A DNA stretch of 64,000 bases from Erythrobasidium yunnanense (taxonomy: Eukaryota; Basidiomycota; Cystobasidiomycetes; Erythrobasidiales; Erythrobasidiaceae): positions 744,001-808,000 of the forward strand of contig BCJC01000009.1 of the NCBI GenBank assembly GCA_001600175.1, written 5' to 3'. Below the pieces are notes generated by a model. That model saw only the letters and a list, made by a program, of their open reading frames with translations, made no database searches and was not told the DNA's origin. The translations under genes and the position numbers were made by a program. This document shows, one piece after another, positions 22,611 through 34,500 of this stretch (positions are counted from its first letter, which is position 1; each line of letters opens with the position of its first letter).

Positions 22611-24514
22611 TCAATAAACGTATCGGAAGTTGATGTTTTCGTATTCGGTCTCATCGCGCATACCAGCCTCGTTGGCCTTGACCTTGTCGGCAGGTCCGTA
22701 CTTGCGGTCTCTGGAACGGTTGGACCAGACCATGTAAGCCCACAGCATGCAGTGTGTGACAAGCTTGATAGTGTATCCGACGAGTAGACCGATCGATGCT
22801 CCTAGGTATCGCGGAGCCTGGTCAGCTTTGACGACGAAGGGGCCTGCGAAGTTTCCCCAGCAGTAGGCTGTGAAGATCATGCCAGAAGCGAACGAGCGGT
22901 GTGTATAGCCACCCATGTTGCTAGAGATGGTCATAAGGGTGACGTTGAAGCCGACACTTTGAGCATTGACCAGCCAGAAGGACACGAGACGGCCCCAAGT
23001 GTTTGATCGCGGGAGGAAGGCGGTGAGGGCGGCAGCGATGACACAGACGGTGTTAGCTACTGTTGCGACAGCCAATCGCGAGTTGGGCACGTTGAGCATG
23101 ACTGTACCACCGACGAAGAGGGCGATGATTTGGACGGCATCTCCTACACTCTTGAGCTGGGTGGTTCGAGTAGTAGAGAAGCCCATATCGCGAATGATGA
23201 TGGTGGAGAATGAGTTGACGACTCCGTTGGGGACAGCTGCAGCGAAGACGCAGATCCAGAGAAGGATAACCTTAGGATCGTAGAAGGAGAGGAGCGCTTG
23301 CTGCTTGTTGAAGTGCTTGTTCTTAACACCAATCTCGTTGGATGCGACACGCTTGACTGCAATGAGTCGCTCGCGATGGGTGAGGTGGTATGCGTTTGAA
23401 GGAGAGTCCGGCATGAAGAAGTAGATGATGAATGACCAAAGCATCGTCGCGCCTCCGAGAATGTAGAAGACCAGTTGCCATTTTGCTGGATTGACATCGG
23501 CGGGCAATTTACTGATTCCGGTAGACATGTAGCTGCCAACGATTCCACCCCATCCGAGGGAGGAGTACCAGATACACTGACGGAGGGGGACCTATGCAGC
23601 AAGTTACCATGGTCAGCTCAGTGCGTGGTTGCGATTGGTCCGTGTAAAGCCTACCTCGCGTCTGGTGTACCACATCGGAGTCATCAAAGTCAGGGCAGGG
23701 GTGGCAGCAGCTTCGAAGAAGCCCATTGCGACTAACCAGATTGGAAATCAGCATACAGATTGCGATGTTTGACTGCAGGCTGCACTCACATCTAACAAAT
23801 ATGGCAGAGCTATAGTTATGGCACTGGGTCATGAGCAGAACCAGAAGACCCCAGATCATGACTGCAATTCCCAATACTCGCTGTGCCTTGAATCTTGCGA
23901 TCAAGTATCCAGCTGGGTACTGACCGAAGAACTGTGTAGTACCGGCGCAGTCAGTATGGCTCAGACAGGGATCTCTATCTGGCGAGGCGGGCTTAAGCTC
24001 ACGTAGCCGGCATATACCATGGCCGAAAGATAGTTGAACTGGGTGCCCTTCAGGTTGAGTGCTTTCTGGTGACCGAACAGATTTGCGTAGTTGAGAGCCG
24101 TGCGGTCCATGAATTGAAGACCTTGAGTGACCAAGAACATGGGCATGACGAGCGCATCTATCTTCCATCGGACTTTTCGCATCTACGGCAAGTTATCAGA
24201 TGAGGTCTCAACAGCCTTTATCGCCCTCGTACCTCCTGAGGCGTGAACTCGATGTTCTGACCTTCGATGTATTCCTTGTAGCCATCTGCGTCCTCCTGAT
24301 GAGTTGTAAAGGAGCATGTATCAGTACGTGTGTGAATAGAATCCTGCGGCTCTAGGGTTTTTCGTACCTCCTTGAGAGTGGTAAGACGAGGAGCCTGAGC
24401 AGGCTGGATCTCGCCCTTGCCGCCATACTCAGAGCTGGACTCGGCTAGCTCGAGTTCTTCAAGCTTTGCCTTGCTGGCGTCATTTTGCATGTTCAATTCG
24501 TTTGTGGTAGACAT
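22611..24514 (-). CDS. ACS-family (Dal5-type) MFS permease, copy B
   Basis: Six exons (24368-24514, 24233-24295, 24003-24182, 23790-23931, 23655-23731, 22611-23591) total 1590 nt and 529 residues. The protein is closely similar to copy A along its length, including an identical C-terminal stretch from KYGPADKVKANEAGMRDE to the end, but its last exon is uninterrupted where copy A has two introns. Motifs include FMDRTALNYANLFGHQKAL, GFFEAAATPALTLMTPMWYT, IIIRDMGFSTTRTTQLKSVG and YCWGNFAGPFVVKADQAPRY. All donors are GT. The N-terminus (MSTTNELNMQNDASKAKL) is cytosolic and charged. It is a plasma-membrane symporter of unknown organic anion. Divergent from it lies a short-chain dehydrogenase with a 565 bp shared upstream region. 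Confidence 0.9.
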
Positions 24515-25079
24515 CTCAAGATGGAGAAGGAGGGGAGGATCCGATGGGGAATGAGGAGAGAAGACAAGAGGAGGAATGGGCAGCTTTTATGTACCGGTAG
24601 CTCTTTGAATCAGCCTGCGAGGAGTCCCGATTCAAGGCGGAGGGTCCAGAATCGTAACGGCTTCCTCAGACGGCGTTTCTTGGAGTTTGCATGGCATGAA
24701 TGGTCGCCGATAGTAGCAGTAGATCAGCAGTGGAGTGGTGATACGGTCTCACTATGTGAATCTTGGGAAGGTTTTATGAAGAACACCGCGGCGTCTCGAA
24801 GAAGTCAACCTCGGTCCCTCGATCACCTTGCCGGCACTCGACGTTGGGCTCCCTAGAGATCCCTGTTCTGCGTGTCTTGTTGAGATTCTGCACGGCTACT
24901 AAATCCGCAGGCTGCTGGCGCTGAAGGCCAATCGTCTATAAGCCGCGGTGTCTTCGAGGTGTTCTTGCTGGCGAGGCCAGCTAACTGGCATGTAAGGCCC
25001 ACTCCTCAACGACAATGCTTGTACACTTTCCTTCTATCCAACTCCTGCTTCCACGCACCATCTGGCAAACGTATCGAAC
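24515..25079. promoter_or_regulatory. shared divergent upstream region, permease B / dehydrogenase
   Basis: The 565 bp between the two start codons contains no open frame of note and must carry promoters for both directions. No specific operator was identified with confidence. Confidence 0.4.
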
Positions 25080-26211
25080 ATGACCCGACCTCAGCCAGCT
25101 TTCAACTTTGATGGAGAAGTCGCGATGGTGACAGGAGCCGGCTCTCGCATGGCAGGTATGCTATCGACTCGTTATCGTGATCTAATGGGTATAGCTGAGA
25201 GCGTCTCCTCTTCCTATTCTTTAGGCGAGATCGGCAACGGACGCGCATCTGCAATCCTACTTGCGCGCCAGGGTGCAAAGGTCGCTCTTATCGACTACAA
25301 TGTAGAATGGGCAGAGGAGACGAAGCGCATGATTACCGCAGAGGGAGGCATCTCCGAAGTCATCCAATGCGATGTGACCAAGGGAGAGTCGTGCAAAGCA
25401 GCTGTTCAGAAGACGGTGGAGCTCTTTGGAACAGTGCATATCCTCGTGAACATTGGTAATTAGCCCTTCCTTGTGCAATCAGTCTGGCGCATTTCGCTGA
25501 TACGGCTTGACTACAGTCGGAGTCGGTGGTGCTCTTGGTGATGCTACCACCATTGACCTGGACGCATGGGATCGGGACTTCCGCATCAACGTTACGAGCA
25601 TGGTCATGATGGCTCGACATGTTATTCCAGAGATGCGCAAGAACGGTCGCGGTGCCATCGTCAACATGTCTTCAGTCAGCGGGCGTGAGTTTCGAGCAGA
25701 TTCACAAGCATACGAAGCGTACCGACATCTGACTTCAATGGTAGTCCTCGGCGGAAACCCTTCTCTCCTATACCCGACATCCAAGGGTGCCATCATCCAG
25801 ATGACACGCGCCATGGCAGCCCAGCATGGGCCAGAGCATATCCGAGTGAACTGTGTCTGCCCAGGGATGGTCTTCACGCCAATGGTCCGCGGCCGAGGCA
25901 TGACAGACGAGATGCGACAAGCCCGTATCAACCAGAATCTCCTCAGGCAAGAAGGTACAGGCTGGGATGTCGGGTATGCAATCTTGTTCTTGTGCAGCCC
26001 TGAAGCGAGGTGGATCACTGGTCTTATCATGCCTGTAGACGGAGGCGTAAGTTTCTTTCCTCTTTCTCAGCTATGAACGCCTGACTGACCGCTCCCTCTA
26101 CAGACCACCGCAGGAAACCCATCGCGACCAGCGTTAAAGGCAGACACTCTTGCCGAGAAGAATAAGGCGGCGAATGGTGTAGAGAACTCTGGAGCAGCCG
26201 CATTGGGTTAG
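25080..26211 (+). CDS. short-chain dehydrogenase/reductase (SDR)
   Basis: Five exons (25080-25155, 25225-25455, 25517-25684, 25745-26046, 26104-26211) total 885 nt and 294 residues. The Rossmann start MVTGAGSRMAGEIGNGRA contains the TGxxxGxG-type cofactor loop, split by intron 1. ALIDYN (Asp at the end of strand 2) suggests NAD(H) preference. IVNMSSVSG supplies the catalytic Ser, and YPTSKGA the Tyr-x-x-x-Lys pair. PGMVFTPM and GLIMPVDGG close the classical SDR fold. The GRGMTDEMRQARI region between them is the substrate loop. It oxidises or reduces a small alcohol or ketone, probably in the cytosol. Divergent permease genes suggest a role in uptake and breakdown of the same compound, which is inference from position. 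Confidence 0.9.
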
Positions 26212-26269
26212 AGAATATGTTGTAGTACATGGCGATGTATCCATTGCAAACACGTTTCAGCCCTTTCAT

Positions 26270-26692
26270 CTAGCGAGTCAGCCTTGCTTCCGTCAGCTTT
26301 TGCTCCTCCTTGTAGCGCTCAGCGATACCTTCTGTGCCTGTCTTTCGATTCTCCAGGGTACGCGTGTTAATGAACACCTGAGGTGGCCTCCCACTCTGTG
26401 TCTCAAGTCTCAAATATGCGATCTTATGCCCGTTGACATACGCATCCCGAATGACAGCGTAGTACTGGATGTACTCGTTGGTTCCAAGAATAAGTACTTC
26501 GCTGTCCATAAGGTGGATCTCGATGTAGTGCTTATGCTGGAAGACGCTGTAGCATTCCACGATCTTGCGAAGACGACTCGTACAGCGAACAGGCTTGGCT
26601 CGTCTTGCCGTTTTCGACGATCTGGCTCGACGAGCAGGCTTTGTCGGATTGAAGGCAGGTGTCGTTGGATCGAGGATGGTAGCTGCGCTCAT
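26270..26692 (-). CDS. small unknown basic protein, single exon
   Basis: A 140-residue frame starts at a true ATG (26692). The N-terminus is rich in Pro, Ala, Arg and Lys (KPARRARSSKTARRAK), resembling a nuclear, nucleolar or mitochondrial targeting region. The rest alternates hydrophobic and charged residues (HYIEIHLMDSEVLILGTNEY, AYVNGHKIAYLRLE), suggesting beta strands, and ends in a charged helix (AERYKEEQKLTEARLTR). No family is recognised. The opposite strand is also open (26300-26716) but has a less protein-like composition. The stop lies 58 bp from the SDR stop, so the two genes converge. Confidence 0.5.
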   Translation of the reverse strand: MSAATILDPTTPAFNPTKPARRARSSKTARRAKPVRCTSRLRKIVECYSVFQHKHYIEIHLMDSEVLILGTNEYIQYYAVIRDAYVNGHKIAYLRLETQSGRPPQVFINTRTLENRKTGTEGIAERYKEEQKLTEARLTR

Positions 26693-27240
26693 TGCTTCGA
26701 TCAGGTAGATAGGTGATCAACGTTGATTGGCCTTGTATGGACTATCGAGTTCCTACCGTACATCGTCAAATGATTAGATCGCCGAGGTGAGGCTGAATCG
26801 GAGGAAACGGGCTTACAGATTGTGCTGCGTACTGTCCGTTGGCAATGGTGGTGGTAGCCAGCATGGAGAATGGTCAGCACAGAGCGTCAGCGAGTAACGG
26901 TAGGGGCAGGGAACACAGCCTCGACGAGCGGATCTTGAAGGGTCCGACATGTCAGTTTGCACCTGGCCCAACAAAGTCCCTCAGCGTGCGTTGCGTTTGG
27001 ATGAGGATGCGACAAATCAGCTACACAGTCTGGTATGCAGGCATAATCATCAGCATCTCAGCAACGTAGGAGAATAGTAGAGCATGACGCGGAAAAAGGG
27101 GAATTGCATGAAGGAAGGAGGGAGGGAGGTAAAGGTACAGTACGACAGATTACACTCTCCTATTGTTGGGACATTGGCGAGCTTTGTCGCTATTTTGCAT
27201 GGTGGGTTTTTCGTACATTTCGCTGACTGTCATTGCTTGT
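26693..27240. other. intergenic, 550 bp
   Basis: Upstream of the small unknown gene and downstream of the RNPS1-like gene. A 76-codon plus frame (26839-27069) has no domain. Nothing else is seen. Confidence 0.4.
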
Positions 27241-28637
27241 TTAGCGGTATGTCGGACTAGGGCGTCTCGCACCTCCCAACCTTCTCCTGGGCGGACTTCT
27301 GCTCCTGCTCCTTCTCACCGGACTCCTAGATCTGCTCCTACTTCTCGACGGGCTTCTACCTCTTCCTCCACCTCTTCTATCATCTCTATCTCTATCTCTA
27401 TCTCCACCGCGAGGAGGAGGACCGTTGTTTCCTCTCGGAGCAGGTCTGTATGAATCGCCTGCGTCGTCTCTTCGTGAGCCATGAGGAGGAGGGCCAGGGC
27501 GGCGGTTGTCCGTATAGACTGTCCCTGAAGTCGTGCGGCCATTCCTATCTCTCATATCCCTGTCTCTGTCATCTCGTCTTGCTGGTGGTCCACCTCCGAA
27601 TCGTGGACCAGGTCCAGCAGGTCTATCATCTCTTGCTCTGTCATTCCTTGCGGCTGGTGGAGGGGGTCTGTTCCTTCTACTGATCTGCTCCCTCATTTCT
27701 TCCAAACTCTTGATAGAGACATTCAATAATGATCCATCTAATTGTCCTCTATCCATATAAGCCACTGCTTTCTCCGCATCTTTCGGCTCCTTATACACGA
27801 CTCCCGCAATTCCCTGGTTCGTTCCTCCACCACCTCCTACATTCCCTGCAACTTGTCCTCCAAACTTCCTTGCGTTATTCAGAGTAGGTAATTCGATCTT
27901 CCGGATTTCACCATACGCTCCGAAGATCTCGTCTAGATGCTTCTCAGTGACGTTTTTCGTCAAGTGTGTGATTACGATAGTCCGCTTGCGGTCGTCGTCT
28001 CGCCTGTCTCTTGAACGAGAACGAGAGGAAGAGCGTGCGGGAGAGCGAGAACGGCGTCGTGGAGGAAGAGGGGAGCGAGACCGTCTTTTGGATACTGCTC
28101 CGGCGCCGCCTCGAGGTGAGGGAGAGCGGGAATAGGGAGATCTAGAGCGTGAGGAGCTGCATAACACTCCGATCAGTCACTGTAAGCTGAAGAGGAAGGG
28201 AAAGACTACCGCACAGAGGGGATCTTGAGCGGGACAGGGAACGACTGCGAGAACGAGAGCGGGATCTGCTGGAGCTGCGGCGTACACATACACTAGTCAG
28301 CTATTAATTCGACCTACATATTACAAGCCGCGAGGGACGTACTATGACCTTGATCTGCTTTTGGCGCCTCGACTTCTGCTCCTGCTTCTGCTGGGAGAAC
28401 GGGATCTGACGAGGACAACACGTTAGCTACTGTTCTGCATACTTTATACTATTGTGTTATGCACCTGCTGTCGCTCCTGTCTATGCTCATGCTCCTTGTC
28501 CTACTTCTGCTTCGACTTCTCCCTCGTTCTGCTCCTTCCTTGTCGGCTGCCTTGTCTTTTGTCGTATTATCTGCAGCCTTATTATTGCGAGCTGGTGATG
28601 GTGAGCGCGACATCGAAGCGCTGCGAGACCGGGGCAT
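27241..28637 (-). CDS. RNPS1-like SR-rich RNA-binding protein
   Basis: Four exons (28465-28637, 28343-28405, 28215-28274, 27241-28156) total 1212 nt and 403 residues. The first 130 residues are Arg/Ser dipeptide runs (MPRSRSASMSRSPSPA, RGRSRSRSRTRSMS). A single RRM follows: RTIVITHLTKNVTEKHLDEI (RNP2), then EIRKIELPT, GIAGVVYKEPKDAEKAVAYM (RNP1 region) and GSLLNVSIK. After it come Pro/Arg/Asp and Gly-rich RGG-like stretches and a second RS tail. An RS head plus RRM of this sequence matches RNPS1, an exon-junction-complex accessory factor in the nucleus that promotes splicing and mRNA surveillance. The RRM contains an unusual Gly-rich loop (VAGNVGGGGGTNQG) just before RNP1. Such an SR factor is of interest in a genome with many small exons. 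Confidence 0.82.
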
Positions 28638-29501
28638 CGTAGCGGGTAAAGTAGAGAGTCAAGGTAAGGTCAACGCAAGCTGGGAGACATGATGCAAAGC
28701 TTCCAATTAATGCAAAGACAAGCTGTCTAGATGTATGCAGATATCGTTAGGAGGTCCTCTTGCTTGTGCTTTGAGATTGCCGACATCTTCAGCTTGAGCT
28801 GATCTTGCCGGTTATCAGCGCTCTGTCTGAGCAGGATACGACGTGGTGCAAAAGCCGGCATTCATGTGTCTGAGCGGCGCTGTTAGATAAGAAAAAGCTT
28901 AAAGCTAAAACACTTACGGAGCCTGAGCTCTTTCAAAGTGAGATGTCAAGCAAAGGATGAAGAAGCTGAAGAAGCTGGACAAGCTGAAGCCGATGAGAAG
29001 CAAAGCAAAGCAAAGACTTCAAGCTTTCTCCTCTCTGCTGTGGTCCCGCTCCTCCCTTCTCCTGCCATGCATTGCATTGGTTAGCACGCTTTGTTCCCCC
29101 TCTCCCGGCTAACCCCTTGGAACAGGCTCGAGAGCTGAAAACACTTGAGCCTTGGACAGTCGCATGGCTCTCTTCTCGAGCAGCACCTGAAACTCTGAAA
29201 AGAGAAGCAAAGACCGGCGCAAGTCGACGGTTGTCTTCGCAGTCGCATCACATCGGAATACTCCTACTACTCTTACCACATCTAAAGCAGACTTGGTCTA
29301 GCTAGCTTCAAGCTCGTCTGTCCATCCTTCTACGCGCAAGCAAGCAAGCAAGCACGGATACGCTGCTCTAGTCGATACATTTCCCCCGTCCTCCCTGGCC
29401 TAGCGACCTGTCAACACCCTTTGCTCCTCTAGCGCAACGGAACACACAATCATCGCTTATTCCTGATCAATCACATCATATCCTACATCAAGTAGTCAAC
29501 C
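28638..29501. promoter_or_regulatory. shared divergent upstream region, RNPS1-like / G-alpha
   Basis: About 860 bp. It has clustered short direct repeats: AAGC and GCTGAAG units at about 28910-29000, an AAGC run near 29338-29355, and CT-rich tracts at 29030-29110. These look like simple-sequence promoter features. An open plus frame at 29072-29305 has no domain. Confidence 0.4.
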
Positions 29502-31144
29502 ATGGGCTGCGGTGCAAGTAAAGGCGTAGGCGACGACGAAGCAAAGCAGAGGTACGTGCGGGCCAAGACAATCGCCAACAACTATTTTATACCTGTCTGG
29601 TGGGTACTGATATGTGTGCTCGTATACAGGAATGACCAGATCGAGGCGCAGCTGCGCCAGGACAAGCAGCTATCAAAGTGAGCAAGGCGTATTTGGGCGA
29701 GGCGCATGTTGCTGAAACTTGATGCTCTGTATCAGGAAGGAAGTCAAGATGCTCTTGCTGGGTGCAGGAGGTACGTTACACTGCTTTTGATTATGTTCCT
29801 ACAAAGCGGGTCTCACCTGACGCTGACCTCGATTTCGACGATGCAGAGAGTGGAAAGAGGTGAGTTACTGTCCCGCAATAGATTGTGAGCTATGCTGATG
29901 TTCGACTGCTTCGCCAGTACCGTCGTCAAGCAGATGCGTCTCAACTATGGCTATCCCTTCGGCGATGAAGAGCGATACGTACGTATACTTCCACCTTCCT
30001 TGTGATCCGACTGACATAAGCATGCATCCAGGGCTACCGCGAAGTGATGGCTGCAAACGCCCTTCAGTCAATGCAGACGGTCCTCACTGCGCTTCCCGAA
30101 CTAGGTCTTTCAGTCAATCTCTCGCAAGAGAACGCCCACTATGCCGAGATAGTACAAGATGCTCAAGTCATGGATGAGACGCTTACTCACGAAGTCACAA
30201 TGGCTATTGTTCACTTGTGGCAGGATCCAGCTATTAGGAACTGCGTGGCGCGAAGTAGGGATTTCCAATTGAACGATTCGGCGGGATAGTGCGTCTCTTG
30301 CTCTCATATTTCTTCTCTCTACCTACTTTTCACTAATGGTGGAATCGGATCTACAGCTTCTTCAACGAAGTCCAGCGAATAGGCGCACGCGACTATGTGC
30401 CCACGGACGAAGACATCATCCGCGCACGAGTCAAGACGACAGGAATCGCAGAAGTCAAATTTGTAGTACGAGACTTGATCTACAGAGTCTTTGATGTCGG
30501 TGGTCAGAGAAGCGAGAGGAAAAAGTGGATCCACTGTTTTGAAGGCGTGCAGTGCTTGATCTTCATAGTGGGTCCTTCTCTTACATATCAGGCTGCGCTC
30601 TATGAATTGACGTTCGTGTCGTGCAGGTCGCGGTGTCCGAATACGACCAAACGCTATACGAAGATGAATCTACGTACGTCTTGCTTCCGCCTCTCCAGTG
30701 TGTTTCACTGATCGATCGTGTCTGTATGTATAGCAACCGTATCGACGAAGCTTCAACACTATGGGACAGCGTTTCCAACAGTCGCTGGTTCGCCCAATCC
30801 TCCCTCGTTTTGTTCCTCAACAAGACCGATCTTTTTCGGGACAAGTTGAAAGTCTCTCCCTTGGCACACTACATGCCGCAATACCAGGGTGATGGGGACT
30901 GGCAGTCTGCCTCGCAATTCATGTTGGGACACTTCACGGCTCTCCTCAAGAATCCGAACAAGCGGCTGTATAGCCACTTTACGTGTGCGACGGTGAGCAA
31001 TCTACTCTTGGTATTGTTAGAGTGGAGAGCGTGTGCTGATGCATTGATGTGGGTGCGCAGGACAAGGAACAGATCAAATTCGTTCTTTCGGCCCTACAAG
31101 ACTTCATCATCAAGCAGAACCTAGCAGCGACAGGTCTGATCTAG
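29502..31144 (+). CDS. heterotrimeric G-protein alpha subunit
   Basis: Ten exons (29502-29551, 29630-29677, 29736-29770, 29847-29859, 29918-29978, 30032-30288, 30357-30567, 30627-30673, 30734-30992, 31061-31144) total 1065 nt and 354 residues, the standard length. MGCGASK gives Gly2 and Cys3 for myristoylation and palmitoylation at the plasma membrane. The P-loop GAGESGKST, switch I RARVKTTGI, switch II DVGGQRSERKKW, NKTDLF and TCAT are all intact, so it should bind and hydrolyse GTP. Exon 4 is only 13 nt and lies inside the P-loop. The C-terminus NLAATGLI determines receptor choice; it has no Cys four residues from the end, so it would not be a pertussis-toxin target. Which fungal G-alpha class it belongs to needs a tree. 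Confidence 0.95.
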
Positions 31145-31576
31145 ACGGAATCGCCTTCCACTCTGGCCAAAACACTTTCATATACCATATTATCAGGCTT
31201 ATCCTGCCTACACCTTCTCATTACATCTTTCCAAGGGCACACTCGTTTATTGATCTACTTTCATTTAGCTTTTGCGTAGTTATTGTTCGTCAGCGTCTTT
31301 TCTCGTTTTTCGGTCTCGCAGTGCAGTGCAGTTTCGTCAATGCTAGACTAAGGTTCGTAATGCAATATCAGTGTTGGATTAGGAAGACACAAGAGCCTGA
31401 GCTTGCTCTCTCGAGCATGAGCACTCCACGCAGCTTAAAATGCCAGATGCACAGGGTCAGCAAGGTTTTAGCCAGGGTCTAGTGAACGACTACAGCGTCA
31501 GCTTAAGAAAAGCAATACTTGCCTACTGACGATGCCGATGAAGTCTCTTTACAGAGCGATTGGCATCTACAACAGC
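31145..31576. other. intergenic between convergent genes
   Basis: About 430 bp of 3' flank shared by the G-alpha gene and PAN2. It is T-rich after the G-alpha stop. No gene is supported. Confidence 0.4.
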
Positions 31577-34500
31577 TCAAGGCTTGCCTCCGAGGTACAT
31601 CCTGTCCAACGCTCTCGAGAGACCTGCTCCATGCGCATTGTCCCGCATCGGAAGTTGCTGAGGGTGGTTCATCGACGGTGAAGCGGGCGGTTTCTCGCTT
31701 CCAGGCACTTTCCATGACTGAAAGTATTACGCATATTCAGCTTACTCCACTCCACAGCTGGGGGCCCGACTTACCAGCTTGCCGCCTTGCACGTAGATGT
31801 CTTCAAGGGTCTTCTCCCACTGCCCTTCAGCTTCAAGCTGTGAATGCTTTTCATACAATTGCAAAGCCGTTCGAGCATCTTCTATCGAGTCGTGCGATCC
31901 CGTAGACTGGATGTCTTGGTTCAAAACAATCCAAGATAAGAATCGCAGAGATATCTTTCGATGCCGATGTGGAAGATGGTAGATATTGACAGTGTCGATT
32001 ATCTGAGAAGGTGGTACGAAGATGTCTGTGTCGTCTATCGTCAGCTTGGGCACAGTAGGATTGAAGTACGGATAGGCTTACTGATGATGCGGAAGTCTTT
32101 GTTGAGACCGTGTCCAATAAAGGTGCAGCCCCGGTCCACTAGCAGACGCAGCTTCTTGTATGCGACTTTGGCAGGTACGAGGGTGTGATGCGACTTGTTT
32201 GCGTCGAGATCGCCAGCTAGAGAAATTTGTCAATGGGAAACCTATGTTTCGTTTCGGATCAGATCATACGCACGCCGGATGCCGGAGAACTCAGTTAGAT
32301 AGTCCACGATCGGCTCATTCACCAATATATGATCATCAATGAACGGTACTCCAGTCTCTGTTCCTTCTCCTCGCAAGACCGATACTCTAGCTAAAGTCAT
32401 CCTGCTTGGTCGTATCAAGCTCTTTGTACCATCTGATCGATATTCGACCTCTTCTTGTTGTAGCGAGACGAACTCTGCATCAATCGATACGAGCGTACCT
32501 TGTGTCGGTAGCTCGGTCTCTTCAAGAACGCGTTGTCTGACCATGTTCGGCTTGCGTTGCCTATTCAAAGCCTCTTTGGTGGGCATAATGAGTCGATAGA
32601 AGGATGTTGCTTACTTGGCTACCGAGACATCTTTGAGCAAGATATTGACGTCGGGAGGAACATTTAATGCTGAATAATCCACGATCGTCTCGCTGTCTAT
32701 TCGCTGATAGTACAGCACTGCCGGAATCTGATGGGTGCTGGATCAGCTCGGCGATACGTTGCGCAACGTGCTGATTCACCTTCCAGGTTCCAGGGAAAGC
32801 GAGAGCTTCTTCTTCTGCGATAGGACAAACAAGGAAATCGTTGAAGACATGCCACCCGGATACAGGGCCCTCGCTCGCAGGAACTATTGGTCAGGCACTG
32901 GTTTAGCTGATTGTAGAAAGGTAAGATGCTCTTTAGATTACTGACTGTTGATAATGGAAACAAGGTGAGCGGGATCATCGTCCGCCTGGATCTGGACTAC
33001 CATTGCCTAAAAGACTGGGGGTCAGCCTCACTCCAGTGCAGATGTGATAGTTCGTGTACCCTCAGCTCATATATAATTGTGTCATCATCACCATCGGCTT
33101 CTTGACTAGCCTCGACAGTCTTCACACGGGTTCCCGTCCGATTTATGGCGATCCTAGGCTGCAAGAATCGAGCTGCTGATCCTTGCTCTGCAGAATCTAG
33201 CCAGACTTCCATATGGTCGGAAGTATGAACAGCCGTATTGATAACCAAAACAGGAGGTAGCTCGGACCCTGTAAGCTGCCGTCGAACTCGAGCATTCGCG
33301 AAATGCCGGCAGCCTGTACAGGTCGCCTTTGTGACATTCTCACGAGCGACAGAGGCTTTGAATATTGAAGCGAAGTCGGTTGGCAGGGACACCTCGTTCG
33401 ACATAGCCTGTGATGCGATTTACTCAGCTTCCAGACCGTTGCTCGATATCAGGAGCGCCGGATTACCTTTCGAGGATATACTAAGTCTAGGACCGTCGAT
33501 GTTGTTTCGCGAGAGCTTTGATGCCCACAGTTCGAGCAAGATGTGGTAGTCCGGACTTTGAATCCGACTAGCTGGGAAAGGGGAGAAGTATGTACACCAT
33601 CGCTCGGTGCACTTTTCAGGACCGGTACATTCCGTCTTCCAGTGTCGCATTCGGTGCCTATCGCTTCCAGGAGGAAACGGTTGAGTATCTGAATGAGCGC
33701 AGAGTATGCCGCCTGTGAGGTCGAATCGTCAACATCCATCAGACCCAGTGCAGCAGCTGAAAGGAGAATCAGCTGAAGCGTATTTGCTATGAAACATTGG
33801 CCATACCTTGCGCGTTGCACGAGAACGCTCTGGAAAAGTTGCTTGCTTGGCAATTGACACCTTTCGCATCTCGCATCATCTTGAATAAGAATCCTGCTTC
33901 GCACAAGAAGCAATTTTCGCGAGCACAATTTGTCCAGATGTGACCTTCCGCCAGCTTCCGTATGGGCCTTACGAACCGTAAAACCTGCAAAAGGGAGTTT
34001 GTGTACGAGTTAAGGATGTGCGTCTCTAGTCCGCTATATGACGTCTTGTTGTAGAAGCTAATCATAAGATCGTCATTAGTTTAATAAGGTCACCAGCAAA
34101 TGTGAGACGAGACCAACGCAAAATCGAAGTCTTCGACACCGAACTTGCTATACTTGATCTCGACTTTCCGGTAGTGCCGAGGCATCGTCGCTTGAGCAGC
34201 ACGCCCCTCGGCATCCGTATCAAGTGAGTTCTGGAGTATCATCATTAGATTCCGTGTTGTTCAGCCCAGCAGCTGAGCTTGCTCACAAGCTCGCTCCGCC
34301 TTCGCGACCTCCGTCTATGTGCCTGTTCCCTCTCCTTCTCGCTTCGGAACAAGGGTACGTCCATCTTCCGCTTAGCTTCGCGAGCAGCACTCGCTTTCAG
34401 CGTTGCCTGATTGCGCCTCGATGTGCGAGGATTGACGGCATACCCAATGAAGTCGACGGTCTTCATTGTAGCTAGTATTGCGGGATCCACCTTTTGAGGA

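Noticed and set aside
26300-26716. 138-codon plus-strand frame opposite the small unknown gene
   Set aside because: Both strands are open here; the minus frame has the more protein-like alternation of strands and charged helix, so only that one was listed.
27241-28637. Dense AGA/TCT repeats
   Set aside because: They encode the Arg/Ser dipeptides of the RNPS1-like protein and are not an independent DNA repeat.
29338-29355. AAGC tandem run, and the similar GCTT run at 44291-44305
   Set aside because: Short simple-sequence tracts in upstream regions; too short to be a repeat element and without flanking duplications.
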